Positions 1 to 8,291 are shown, counted from the first letter of the stretch. The stretch is 12,764 nucleotides of DNA from Intrasporangiaceae bacterium (GCA_012518475.1 JAAYSB010000035.1:1-12764); one strand, 5' to 3'. Program-made: numbers and translations. The notes: generated by a model from the sequence alone, not told the origin.

Positions 1-66
1 ACTTTTCTTCCTTGAGCAACCACGTTCGGCTCAAAGAGGTTCGGCTTCTGGACCCCGTCCTTTGTG

Positions 67-106
67 GTCAGCCGAAGGTCCAGGGCCGGCAACGGCTGAC
101 TAGAGT
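67..106 (+). promoter_or_regulatory. tRNA promoter (-10 TAGAGT) with overlapping inverted repeat
   Basis: The hexamer TAGAGT at 101-106 fits the actinobacterial -10 pattern TAnnnT and ends 7 nt before the first base of the tRNA, so transcription probably starts at or within a base or two of the mature 5' end. No good -35 hexamer is visible. Directly upstream, GTCAGCCG (67-74) and CGGCTGAC (93-100) form a perfect 8-bp inverted repeat with an 18-nt spacer covering the place where the -35 region should be. That would suit an operator, but no regulator is identified. The -10 call is supported by spacing; the operator idea is inference. Confidence 0.5.
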
Positions 107-113
107 GGCACAC

Positions 114-188
114 GCCCCCGTGGCCCAACTGGCAGAGGCAGGCGACTTAAAATCGCCACAGGTGCGAGTTCGAATCTCGTCGGGGGCG
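114..188 (+). tRNA. tRNA with UAA anticodon (tRNA-Leu by anticodon, short variable arm)
   Basis: A complete cloverleaf can be folded by hand. The acceptor stem pairs 114-120 with 181-187 (7 perfect pairs). The D arm has GG at 131-132. The anticodon stem pairs 141-145 with 153-157 around the loop CTTAAAA (146-152), and the T stem pairs 164-168 with 176-180 around TTCGAAT. By position the anticodon is TAA (148-150), which reads UUA (leucine). No CCA is encoded after the discriminator G188, which is common in this phylum. Two things are odd for leucine. The variable region is only 6 nt (158-163), whereas bacterial tRNA-Leu normally has a long class II arm, and the discriminator is G rather than the A expected by LeuRS. 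C113 could also pair with G188. That it is a tRNA gene is nearly certain; its amino acid is not. Confidence 0.88.
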
Positions 189-268
189 CGAGCGTGCGAG
201 CGCCCCGACGCGATGACGGGAGAGGGTGTCAGGCGCCGCGACGAAGGAGCAGCGGCTGACCCCTCGGC

Positions 269-288
269 TCTCGTCGGGGGCGGGAGCG
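269..288 (+). repeat. Partial copy of the tRNA 3' end
   Basis: Positions 269-288 match 175-194 at 19 of 20 bases: 14 identical (TCTCGTCGGGGGCG), one mismatch, then GAGCG. The first copy covers the 3' half of the T arm, the 3' acceptor strand and the bases just after it. The copies are 94 bp apart. A short direct repeat of a tRNA 3' end is the usual footprint of site-specific integration or of a local duplication, but nothing between the copies looks like an integrated element and there is no integrase gene. Chance in G-rich DNA cannot be excluded. Confidence 0.45.
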
Positions 289-362
289 ACCCTCTGGACG
301 AACGCGCCGGAGATCCAGATGGGGTATGCGTTGCGCACCATCCCCCCGCTCCACCTCCACGG

Positions 363-390
363 CCGTTCGGGGCACAGGATGACCGAACGG
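363..390 (+). promoter_or_regulatory. Perfect inverted repeat upstream of the TetR gene (candidate operator)
   Basis: CCGTTCGG (363-370) and CCGAACGG (383-390) are exact reverse complements separated by 12 nt, giving a 28-bp dyad. It lies 66 nt upstream of the TetR start codon and is the clearest dyad in the 268-nt stretch between the tRNA and that gene. TetR repressors usually bind such dyads near their own promoters, so autoregulation is plausible. The dyad sits upstream of the expected -35, which is less typical for simple repression. No U-tract follows, so I do not call it a terminator. Confidence 0.35.
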
Positions 391-444
391 ACAGTCTTGA
401 TCGGAAACATCCGGGTTCCCTGGCGAGCAGACCCTCAGTGTGCC

Positions 445-450
445 TACCGT
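445..450 (+). promoter_or_regulatory. -10 box of a probable leaderless TetR transcript
   Basis: TACCGT fits the TAnnnT pattern and ends 6 nt before the ATG at 457. Transcription from it would start at or next to the start codon. No Shine-Dalgarno sequence precedes that ATG, which agrees with a leaderless mRNA, a common arrangement in actinobacteria. No convincing -35 is visible. Confidence 0.35.
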
Positions 451-456
451 CGGTTG

Positions 457-1089
457 ATGACGAAGTCGAGGGTCCGTCGCAGGGGACCCAAGAAGGGGAC
501 GCCGCGGACGATAAGAATGACGCGTGCCGAGCGGGAGGCCCAGCTCATCGGCATCGCCGAGGAGGTCCTCGTCGAGCGCGGCTACGGCGGCACGACGGTC
601 GATGAGATCGCGGATCGGGCGGGCATCACGAAACCGGTCATCTACGACCACTTCGGATCCAAGGACGGCCTCATCGGACGGGTCATCACCCGGGCGCACG
701 CCGAGCTCGAGGCCGCGACGGTGGCGGGATACCAGGACCTCGCGGACCCCACCGACGCCCGCGCGCTCGTCCAACAGACCCAGCTGGTCTGGTTCACGTT
801 CATCGACCACCATCGTGACTCCTACGCGATCCTCCGCGAGGAGGGCGGCCAGTCGCGTGGCAAGGTGGAGAAGATCCGGGTCAAGCAGGGTGACCTCGTG
901 ATCGAGGCCTTCCGACAGACCCGACAGTTCGCCGACACTGACGCGCGGGAGCTCAGTCTCATGGCGACGATGCTCGTCGCACTCTCCGAGCGCTATGCGA
1001 TCTGGCGGCTGGACAAGCCCGACATCACCGTCGAGCAGGCCGCCGAGGATGTGACGCGGATGTTCTGGAGCGGATTCGGCCCCCGATAG
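457..1089 (+). CDS. TetR/AcrR-family transcriptional regulator
   Basis: The protein has 210 residues. The N-terminus is a basic tail (about residues 1-20, rich in Arg and Lys), followed by the TetR DNA-binding domain with its helix-turn-helix at about 46-72 (TTVDEIADRAGITKP, then the typical YDHFGSKDGL). The remainder is an all-helical ligand-binding and dimer domain that I cannot assign to a ligand. I chose the ATG at 457 because it begins the basic tail common in this family and because a TACCGT -10 box lies 6 nt upstream; longer upstream reading has no homology I recognise. An ATG at residue 21 is the alternative start. The gene ends 24 nt from the convergent ppx gene. In M. tuberculosis a TetR gene (Rv1019) borders the same mfd-mazG cluster, so it may control these genes, but this is inference. 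Confidence 0.9.
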   Translation: MTKSRVRRRGPKKGTPRTIRMTRAEREAQLIGIAEEVLVERGYGGTTVDEIADRAGITKPVIYDHFGSKDGLIGRVITRAHAELEAATVAGYQDLADPTDARALVQQTQLVWFTFIDHHRDSYAILREEGGQSRGKVEKIRVKQGDLVIEAFRQTRQFADTDARELSLMATMLVALSERYAIWRLDKPDITVEQAAEDVTRMFWSGFGPR

Positions 1090-1090
1090 C

Positions 1091-1105
1091 CTGCGACCCC
1101 CGCAG
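1091..1105. terminator. Small hairpin between convergent genes
   Basis: CTGCG (1091-1095) and CGCAG (1101-1105) form a 5-bp stem with loop ACCCC in the 24-nt gap between the ends of the TetR and ppx genes. The position suits a shared bidirectional terminator. The stem is short and has no T-run on either side, so support is weak. Confidence 0.25.
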
Positions 1106-1113
1106 AAGGGCCG

Positions 1114-2109
1114 TCAGTCCCGATCAGTCCCTGAGCGGCGCCGTGCGAGGCTGAGCGCGATCCCGTCGAGAATGTCGTGCTCCGACGTCACGACCACGAC
1201 GTCCGCAGAGACCGCGACAACCCGGTCCACGACGCGCTCCCACACCAGTGCCCCTGCGCCGATGACATCGACACGCCCAGGGTGCATGAAGCCCAGCTCC
1301 GACCGCTCGTGGCGGGACATCGTGAGCAGGTCGCGGGCCTTCGCCGAGACCGTCGGCGCGGGAACCCGGGCGAGGTGGATGGCCTGCGGGTCGTACTCCG
1401 GCAGGTCGAGGGCGTGTGCAGTCAGCGTCGTGATCGAGCCGGCGAGGCCGACGAGGGTGCCGGCACCGGAGAGGTCCACCGCGGCCTCGATCGCGTCCAG
1501 GGCAGCCTCGATATCGGCGGTGGCGGCGGCGATCTCGGCCTCGGTCGGCGGGTCCGAGGCAAGGTGCCGCTCGGTCATCCGCACGCAGCCGACGTCGGCG
1601 GAGAAGGACTGGAGCACCCGCGAGCCACTCGGGGTGGACTCCCCACGGACCACCTCGGTGGACCCCCCACCGATGTCGCAGACGAGATAGGGCCCGGGAC
1701 AGCCGGCGGCCACGATGTCGCCGGTCGCTCCGGTGAAGGACAGCTCGGCCTCCTCCGACCCGCTGATGACCTCCGGGGCGATGCCGAACGCTGCGAAGGC
1801 CTCGCGCACCCCCGCGACGAACTCCGCAGCGTTCTCGGCATCCCGCGACGCCGAGGTGGCCACGAAGCGGACCGCCTCGACGCCGTGCACGGCGCAGGTG
1901 TCGGCATAGCGGCGGGCTGCCGTCAGGGTGCGTTCCATCGCGGCAGGGTCGATGCGCCCGGTGCGGTCGACACCGTAGCCGAGCCGGACGACCTCCATCT
2001 CGCGGACGACGTCGGTGAGCACGGCCGGCCGGTCCGGCTGGATCTCGACGTCGGCGATGAGCAGCCGGATGGAGTTCGTCCCGCAGTCGATGGCCGCAAC
2101 CCGGGTCAT
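1114..2109 (-). CDS. ppx: Ppx/GppA-family phosphatase (exopolyphosphatase)
   Basis: A 331-residue member of the Ppx/GppA family in the ASKHA fold. It is expected to release orthophosphate from polyphosphate and/or to hydrolyse pppGpp to ppGpp; sequence alone does not separate the two. Visible motifs are the N-terminal phosphate loop (AIDCGTNS, about residues 6-13), ATSASRD (84-90), SGSEEAEL (116-123), the second phosphate loop DIGGGSTE (145-152), GLAGSITTL (221-229) and EHDILDGI (310-317). It is shorter than the E. coli enzyme and lacks the C-terminal HD-like extension, as is usual for actinobacterial copies. The ATG has a good ribosome site, AAGGAG, at 6-nt spacing and overlaps the stop of the DUF501 gene as ATGA, implying translational coupling. 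The enolase-DUF501-ppx order is conserved in actinobacteria. Confidence 0.93.
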   Translation of the reverse strand: MTRVAAIDCGTNSIRLLIADVEIQPDRPAVLTDVVREMEVVRLGYGVDRTGRIDPAAMERTLTAARRYADTCAVHGVEAVRFVATSASRDAENAAEFVAGVREAFAAFGIAPEVISGSEEAELSFTGATGDIVAAGCPGPYLVCDIGGGSTEVVRGESTPSGSRVLQSFSADVGCVRMTERHLASDPPTEAEIAAATADIEAALDAIEAAVDLSGAGTLVGLAGSITTLTAHALDLPEYDPQAIHLARVPAPTVSAKARDLLTMSRHERSELGFMHPGRVDVIGAGALVWERVVDRVVAVSADVVVVTSEHDILDGIALSLARRRSGTDRD

Positions 2110-2672
2110 CCGTCGCTCCTTGTGGTCGTTGGGCTGCTTCCGTGACGGTCGCGGCACGGCTGCTCCCACCATCGTGGGAGCAGCTCGAGCGCCTCGTCGC
2201 CGAACGGGTTGACTCCGGGCCCTGCCGCCAGGGCGTGCCCGACGAGCACGTGCAGGCACTTGACCCGCGTCGGCATGCCACCGGCGGACACACCCGCGAT
2301 CTCCGGCACCTCGTCCAGCTCGGAACGGCGACGGAGGTAGTCGTCGTGGGCGGCGGCATACCGCTGCGCAAGATCGGGATTCTGCGCAAGGCGGGCCTGC
2401 ATGTCTTTCATGACCCCCTCGGACTCGAGGGTGCTCACCGCCCCGGTCAGTCGGGGGCAGGTGGCATAGAACGAGGTGGGGAAGGGGGTGCCGTCCGGTA
2501 GCCGGGGCGCTGTCCGCACGACGTCCGGGTCACCGCACGGGCACCGGTGGGCCACCTCGACCACGCCACGTGGCAGGCGTCCGAGCTGGCCGTGCACCGC
2601 GTCGAGGTCGGCCTCGGTGGGTGGCTCACCACAGGGGCCACCGGCCTCCTCGTGTCGTCCGCGTCCGGTCAC
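2106..2672 (-). CDS. DUF501 family protein, function unknown
   Basis: A 188-residue protein of the actinobacterial DUF501 family. I recognise it from CPCGDPDVVRTAPRLPDG (about 44-61), TSFYATCPRL (66-75) and the strongly conserved block VKCLHVLVGHALAAG (137-151) followed by NPFGDE. Its function is unknown. Four cysteines lie in the conserved blocks (C44, C46, C72, C139) with histidines H42, H141 and H146 close by, so metal binding is possible but unproven. I chose the GTG at 2672 because it overlaps the stop codon of the upstream FtsB-like gene as GTGA; no strong ribosome site is seen, so coupling probably drives initiation. The gene ends in ATGA overlap with ppx. The ORF could extend upstream to 2720, but that stretch is inside the FtsB-like gene and looks out of frame. 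Confidence 0.88.
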   Translation of the reverse strand: MTGRGRHEEAGGPCGEPPTEADLDAVHGQLGRLPRGVVEVAHRCPCGDPDVVRTAPRLPDGTPFPTSFYATCPRLTGAVSTLESEGVMKDMQARLAQNPDLAQRYAAAHDDYLRRRSELDEVPEIAGVSAGGMPTRVKCLHVLVGHALAAGPGVNPFGDEALELLPRWWEQPCRDRHGSSPTTTRSDG

Positions 2673-3229
2673 GGGGTGAGGTCGGTCTCGGTCCGGTCGG
2701 CCTGGCCGATGCTCGCCCATACCCGGTCGTACCAGGGCCGCAGCTCCGAGACCTGACCGGAGGCCACCTCGAGCGCCTCGATCTCATCGGCGCCGAGGAC
2801 GGTATAGGAGACCTCGCCGGGCCGGACGAACTTGAGCTGCTCGCGAGCCTTCTGCTCGACGTAGGCCGGGTCGTTCCACCGCTCCCGCTCCTCCTCGAGC
2901 TCGGCGACGCGCTGCTCGCTGGCCGCGACCTGCCGCTCCAGGGCTGCGATGTCGCTGCGCTGGGTGAAGTAGGACCGCATCGTCGGTGCAAGAAGCACGA
3001 GGAGCACGAGGGTGACGAGAGCGATGACGCCCCAGCGCCACAGCCCGCTCCCCTGCTCCCGCTGGGCCTGCTGCTTCAACCCTCGGGGGGTGCGGGTCCG
3101 CGAGCCTCCTGAGGGCGGCCTGCTCGCGGGGCTCGTGGAGCGGGCCGACGTGCGGCGAGCCGAGGTCGACCGGGCACCGGGCCGGGAGCTCCCCTTGCCC
3201 GCCGGTCCGCTCGTGCCTCGGCTCGCCAT
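2669..3229 (-). CDS. FtsB/DivIC-like septum formation initiator protein
   Basis: A 186-residue bitopic membrane protein. Residues 1-62 are a basic, Ser/Arg/Pro-rich cytoplasmic tail. Residues about 63-83 form one transmembrane helix (GVIALVTLVLLVLLA). Residues about 88-118 form a coiled coil of the FtsB/DivIC kind, followed by the family block WNDPAYVEQKAREQLKFVRPGE (split here as WNDPAYVEQKARE, 118-130, and QLKFVRPGE, 131-139). FtsB/DivIC proteins pair with FtsL and connect divisome assembly to septal peptidoglycan synthesis. The long N-terminal tail is typical of actinobacterial members. The ATG at 3229 lies 4 nt after the enolase stop, so the two are almost certainly cotranscribed. The ribosome site is weak. 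The same order follows eno in mycobacteria and streptomycetes. Confidence 0.9.
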   Translation of the reverse strand: MASRGTSGPAGKGSSRPGARSTSARRTSARSTSPASRPPSGGSRTRTPRGLKQQAQREQGSGLWRWGVIALVTLVLLVLLAPTMRSYFTQRSDIAALERQVAASEQRVAELEEERERWNDPAYVEQKAREQLKFVRPGEVSYTVLGADEIEALEVASGQVSELRPWYDRVWASIGQADRTETDLTP

Positions 3230-3233
3230 CAGA

Positions 3234-5520
<2,287 letters not shown>

Positions 5521-5736
5521 GGGTCCTCTTCCGATCGGGGTGGAACGGGCGACCCGGGCCGAGGAGCACCGAGTCCGAGAGTGACGCTACCGGTCGAACG
5601 TCCATTTCCGTCCCACTGGCAGTCTGCACGCTGATCATGCTCATCGGGCGAGAGCAGCGTGCTCGGCCAGGTCGCCGCCTTCCTCCGCCGCTTCGACCGC
5701 CTCTGAACGGGGAGTGCGGGCCCAGAGCTGCCGGAA

Positions 5737-6636
5737 TCACTCCGGCGGAGGGGGTGTCCGGAAGACGAGGTCCGCGAGGTCGGTCGCGACGGTGAGCTCG
5801 GAGCGGACGGTGTGCGCGGCGACCTCATGACCGAAGGCGACGGCCTCCTCCAGTGCGCCCCCCCGGACGAGGGCGTGGATCAGACCGGCGGTCGCGGCGT
5901 CCCCGGCCCCGGTGACGTCGCGGATCTCGCTCTCCGGCACGAACACCGCCCGGATGTCGACCGGCCGGGTCCCCGGGCCGGAGATGACGCGGCTGCCGTC
6001 GGCTCCGCGGCGCAGGCAGACCCAGGAGGCGAGGAGGAGCGGGTCGATGAGCTCGGTGAGCGCCGCATACTCGTCCTCGTTCGGGGTGATGAGGTGAACG
6101 GCGAGGCCGCGCTCGTGCAGCGGGACGAGACGGCGGGCCTTGGCGACGCTGACTGTCTCGAGGACGGTCATGGCGCCGGTCCGGTCCGCCTGGGTGATCG
6201 CCGCCTCGATGACCGGCAGCGGCAGATTGGCGTCGAGGACGACGTACCCGACGTCGGTGAACCACTGCGGGTCGAGATGCTCCGGCGTCATCGTGTCGAT
6301 CGCCGCGAAGTCGGCGACAGCGACCTCGAGGGAGCCGTCGCTGTCGAGGACGGCGACATAGGTCGAGGTGCGTTCAGCATCGGTGTGGACGCCGACGATG
6401 TCGACGCCGACCGCTGCAGTCTCGGAGCGCACGAGACGTCCGAACGGGTCGTCGCCGACCCGGCTCACGAGCCGTACCTCCGTCCCGAGACGGGCGAGGT
6501 TCTCGGCGATGTTGCGCCCCACGCCCCCCGGGGTCGCCGTCGCGAACCCGGGGTTGCTCGTCTCGGCCACGAGGGGTGCGGCGCTGCCGGCCTTGAGATC
6601 GATGGCGCAGCCGCCGATGACGAGAACCTCAGCCAT
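5737..6636 (-). CDS. psuK: PfkB-family carbohydrate kinase, probably pseudouridine kinase
   Basis: A 299-residue ribokinase-like (PfkB) kinase. Landmarks are SNPGFATATPGGVGRNIAEN (28-47, the substrate-side Gly-rich region), a PNEDEY motif (185-190) and the ATP/anion-hole signature DVTGAGDAATAGL (240-252) with catalytic base D246. The SNPG and PGGVGRNIA segments closely resemble E. coli PsuK (YeiC). With psuG next door, the best call is pseudouridine kinase, which makes the pseudouridine 5'-phosphate that PsuG splits. Other PfkB sugar or nucleoside kinases (adenosine kinase, ribokinase) are less likely given the neighbour. The ATG at 6636 has GAGAGGAG about 10 nt upstream and lies 8 nt inside the 3' end of mazG, so translation is probably coupled. 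The C-terminus ends in a proline run. Confidence 0.9.
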   Translation of the reverse strand: MAEVLVIGGCAIDLKAGSAAPLVAETSNPGFATATPGGVGRNIAENLARLGTEVRLVSRVGDDPFGRLVRSETAAVGVDIVGVHTDAERTSTYVAVLDSDGSLEVAVADFAAIDTMTPEHLDPQWFTDVGYVVLDANLPLPVIEAAITQADRTGAMTVLETVSVAKARRLVPLHERGLAVHLITPNEDEYAALTELIDPLLLASWVCLRRGADGSRVISGPGTRPVDIRAVFVPESEIRDVTGAGDAATAGLIHALVRGGALEEAVAFGHEVAAHTVRSELTVATDLADLVFRTPPPPE

Positions 6637-7702
6637 CGCTGTCTCTCTCCTCTCTCGGCGCACCGCCATGTCTTCGCAATGGCGACGTCAGGGCGGAGCC
6701 TGCAGAGGTGGGGTCGGTGGACGTGGGGTCGGTGGACGTGGAGTCGGTGGGCGTGGAGTCGGTGTGCGCGGAGAGGCCGAGGCGGCGCAGGGCGAGCGAG
6801 GCATACTCCTGCGCAGACCCGAGATCGGCGAGCGCCTGGGTGAGGTCGGCGTGGGCGGACTCGTCAACCGTCAGACCGCGGCGCCGGATCCGGGAGGCGA
6901 CCTTCTCGGCGGCGAGCTCGACGGGAAGGGCGCTGGGGATGCCCGCGAGGACGTGGGTGTCGGCGTCCGGTCCCTTCTCCTCGGCCTTGATCTGCTCCCA
7001 GGCCTGCTCGACCTCGTCCGGGGAGGAGGCGTCCCCGTCGGCGAAGACGTGCGGGTGGCGGCGGACGAGCTTGGCGACGAGGTGGCCGGCGACGTCGTCG
7101 ATGTCGAAGCGGTCCGCCGGCCGTTCGGCGTCCTCGGCGACCCGGGCGTGGAAGGCGACCTGGAGCAGCACGTCGCCGAGCTCCTCGGCGAGATGGCCGA
7201 GGTCGCCGGACTCGATCGCATCGACGGTCTCGTAGGCCTCCTCGATGAGGTAGCCGGCGAGGGACTCGTGGGTCTGCTCCGCGTCCCACGGACAGCCGCC
7301 GGGCGAGCGGAGCCGGTCCATCGCGGCGACGACGTCGAGCAGTCGGGCCCCCGGGACGTCCCACGATCCGACGAGCACCTCGACGTCGGGCGCCCGGTCC
7401 CGGCTGGAGACCTCGCTGGCGATCGCATCGGTGAGGCCGGGATCCCCGTCCGCACCACCGAGCCAGAGGACGTCCTCAGTCGTCGCCCGCTCGACGAGGT
7501 CCCGGGCCAGCGGGGCCACGTCCCGCTCACCCTGGCCGTTGGTGAGGACGGTGACTCCGGCCTCGGACACGGCACGGGCGAGGGGGTCGGTCGGGTCAGC
7601 GGCAAGGACCGTCGCCGCGTCCTCGATCGCACGCCACGCGTCCCGGCTGAGCAGGCCCGGGGCCACCCGTGGACTGCTCGCGAGCAGGATGAGACGGGGC
7701 AC
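6629..7702 (-). CDS. mazG: MazG-family nucleoside triphosphate pyrophosphohydrolase
   Basis: MazG hydrolyses (d)NTPs, including damaged ones, to monophosphates and pyrophosphate. The 357-residue protein starts with about 115 residues that look like a shortened tetrapyrrole-methylase-like domain (PRLILLASSPRVAPGLLS, 2-19), as in YabN/MazG fusions but too short to be a working methylase. One MazG domain follows: SPGGCPWDAEQTHESL (133-148), EEAYE (154-158) and EELGD (173-177), carrying the EExxE and ExxD metal ligands. A C-terminal Thr/Ser/Asp/Pro repeat tail follows (about 313-333). Actinobacteria usually have one MazG domain, not the two of E. coli. The start is GTG at 7702 with no strong ribosome site, 28 nt after the lipoprotein stop. 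The end overlaps psuK by 8 nt. mfd-mazG-eno is conserved in mycobacteria. Confidence 0.95.
   Translation of the reverse strand: MPRLILLASSPRVAPGLLSRDAWRAIEDAATVLAADPTDPLARAVSEAGVTVLTNGQGERDVAPLARDLVERATTEDVLWLGGADGDPGLTDAIASEVSSRDRAPDVEVLVGSWDVPGARLLDVVAAMDRLRSPGGCPWDAEQTHESLAGYLIEEAYETVDAIESGDLGHLAEELGDVLLQVAFHARVAEDAERPADRFDIDDVAGHLVAKLVRRHPHVFADGDASSPDEVEQAWEQIKAEEKGPDADTHVLAGIPSALPVELAAEKVASRIRRRGLTVDESAHADLTQALADLGSAQEYASLALRRLGLSAHTDSTPTDSTSTDPTSTDPTSAGSALTSPLRRHGGAPREERDSDG
6708..6767 (-). repeat. Four tandem 15-bp units in the 3' end of mazG
   Basis: On the plus strand the units are GTGGGGTCGGTGGAC (6708-6722), the identical 6723-6737, GTGGAGTCGGTGGGC (6738-6752) and GTGGAGTCGGTGTGC (6753-6767). 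The 15-bp period keeps the reading frame, and on the coding strand it encodes a degenerate pentapeptide (TDPTS, TDSTS, TDSTP). It lies after the MazG catalytic domain, so copy-number changes should be tolerated. The two identical units suggest recent slippage. Confidence 0.9.
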
Positions 7703-7730
7703 GGCGGATCAGATGCGGGTCGTCGACCGG

Positions 7731-8207
7731 CTACTGGGCCGGGTCGGCGATCCAGTCGGCGGTCTCGGCGGTGATGACGCCGCGCTCGGGATCGAAGGTG
7801 CCGAAGCGGGGGCTGACCGAGATGTCGAGGTCCTTGATGCGCTCGATGGCCTCGATCCGCTCATCCTCCGTGAGCTGACCGATGCCGAGGCTGAGCTTGA
7901 TGATGTCGAGCAGGTAGGGGGTCGGGCTCCCGACCGAGGCGGCGGCACTGCGGGCCGAGGCGTCGCTGACAGTCACCCCACGCTCGGCGAGCACCTCGGC
8001 GACGGTCGGCTCGATGATGAGCTGGGAGAGCACCGCACCGGCATCCACCGGCTGGGTCGTGAGCATGTTGACCTGGTCGACCGTCTCGATCACGCCGGAC
8101 TCAGTGATGCGGTGTCCTTCGACGACGGCCGCTGTGTTCGCGGTGCCACAGCCGGAGAGGAGCAGGGCCGCGCCGGCAGCAGCGGCGAGCAGGCGGGGAG
8201 TCTTCAC
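7731..8207 (-). CDS. Secreted lipoprotein with SurA N-terminal-like domain
   Basis: A 158-residue predicted lipoprotein. It has a Lys/Arg-containing n-region (MKTPR), a hydrophobic Ala/Leu stretch and a lipobox LSGC with C20 as the lipidated cysteine. After cleavage, the sequence AAVVEGHRITES resembles the start of SurA/PrsA N-terminal chaperone domains, and the all-helical remainder fits SurA_N. No parvulin-type peptidyl-prolyl isomerase domain follows, so a chaperone or envelope role without isomerase activity is likely; the exact function is unknown. The start is GTG at 8207 with AAGGGA about 10 nt upstream. It lies 84 nt after mfd and 28 nt before mazG. Mycobacteria also carry a lipoprotein gene in this cluster (lpqU), but of a different family as far as I can tell. 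Confidence 0.82.
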   Translation of the reverse strand: MKTPRLLAAAAGAALLLSGCGTANTAAVVEGHRITESGVIETVDQVNMLTTQPVDAGAVLSQLIIEPTVAEVLAERGVTVSDASARSAAASVGSPTPYLLDIIKLSLGIGQLTEDERIEAIERIKDLDISVSPRFGTFDPERGVITAETADWIADPAQ

Positions 8208-8223
8208 GGGGACGGTCCCTTCT

Positions 8224-8240
8224 CTCGGGCGGCGCCCGAG
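8224..8240 (-). other. Strong GC hairpin between mfd and the lipoprotein gene
   Basis: CTCGGGC (8224-8230) and GCCCGAG (8234-8240) form a perfect 7-bp stem with a 3-nt loop in the 84-nt gap. On the transcribed strand it is followed directly by AGAAGGGA, the ribosome site of the lipoprotein gene, and has no T-run. It may end mfd transcription, or shape access to that ribosome site. Confidence 0.4.
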
Positions 8241-8291
8241 GCGGAGTGGATGCCTTCAGGAGGCGGTCAACAGGTCAATCATGCCGCACCC

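Noticed and set aside
12..34. Hairpin TTGAGC/GCTCAA at the window start
   Set aside because: A 6-bp stem with an 11-nt loop and no T-run in either direction; its context is cut off by the window edge.
183..206. Hairpin GGGGCGC/GCGCCCC overlapping the tRNA 3' end as a terminator
   Set aside because: One arm is part of the tRNA acceptor strand and no T-run follows. It is more likely a by-product of G/C-rich flanks.
226..456. N-terminal extension of the TetR ORF upstream of 457, and the ORF 12-605 running through the tRNA
   Set aside because: The extension overlaps the candidate operator and -10 box and has no TetR-like sequence. The other ORF crosses a tRNA gene and is out of frame with the TetR domain.
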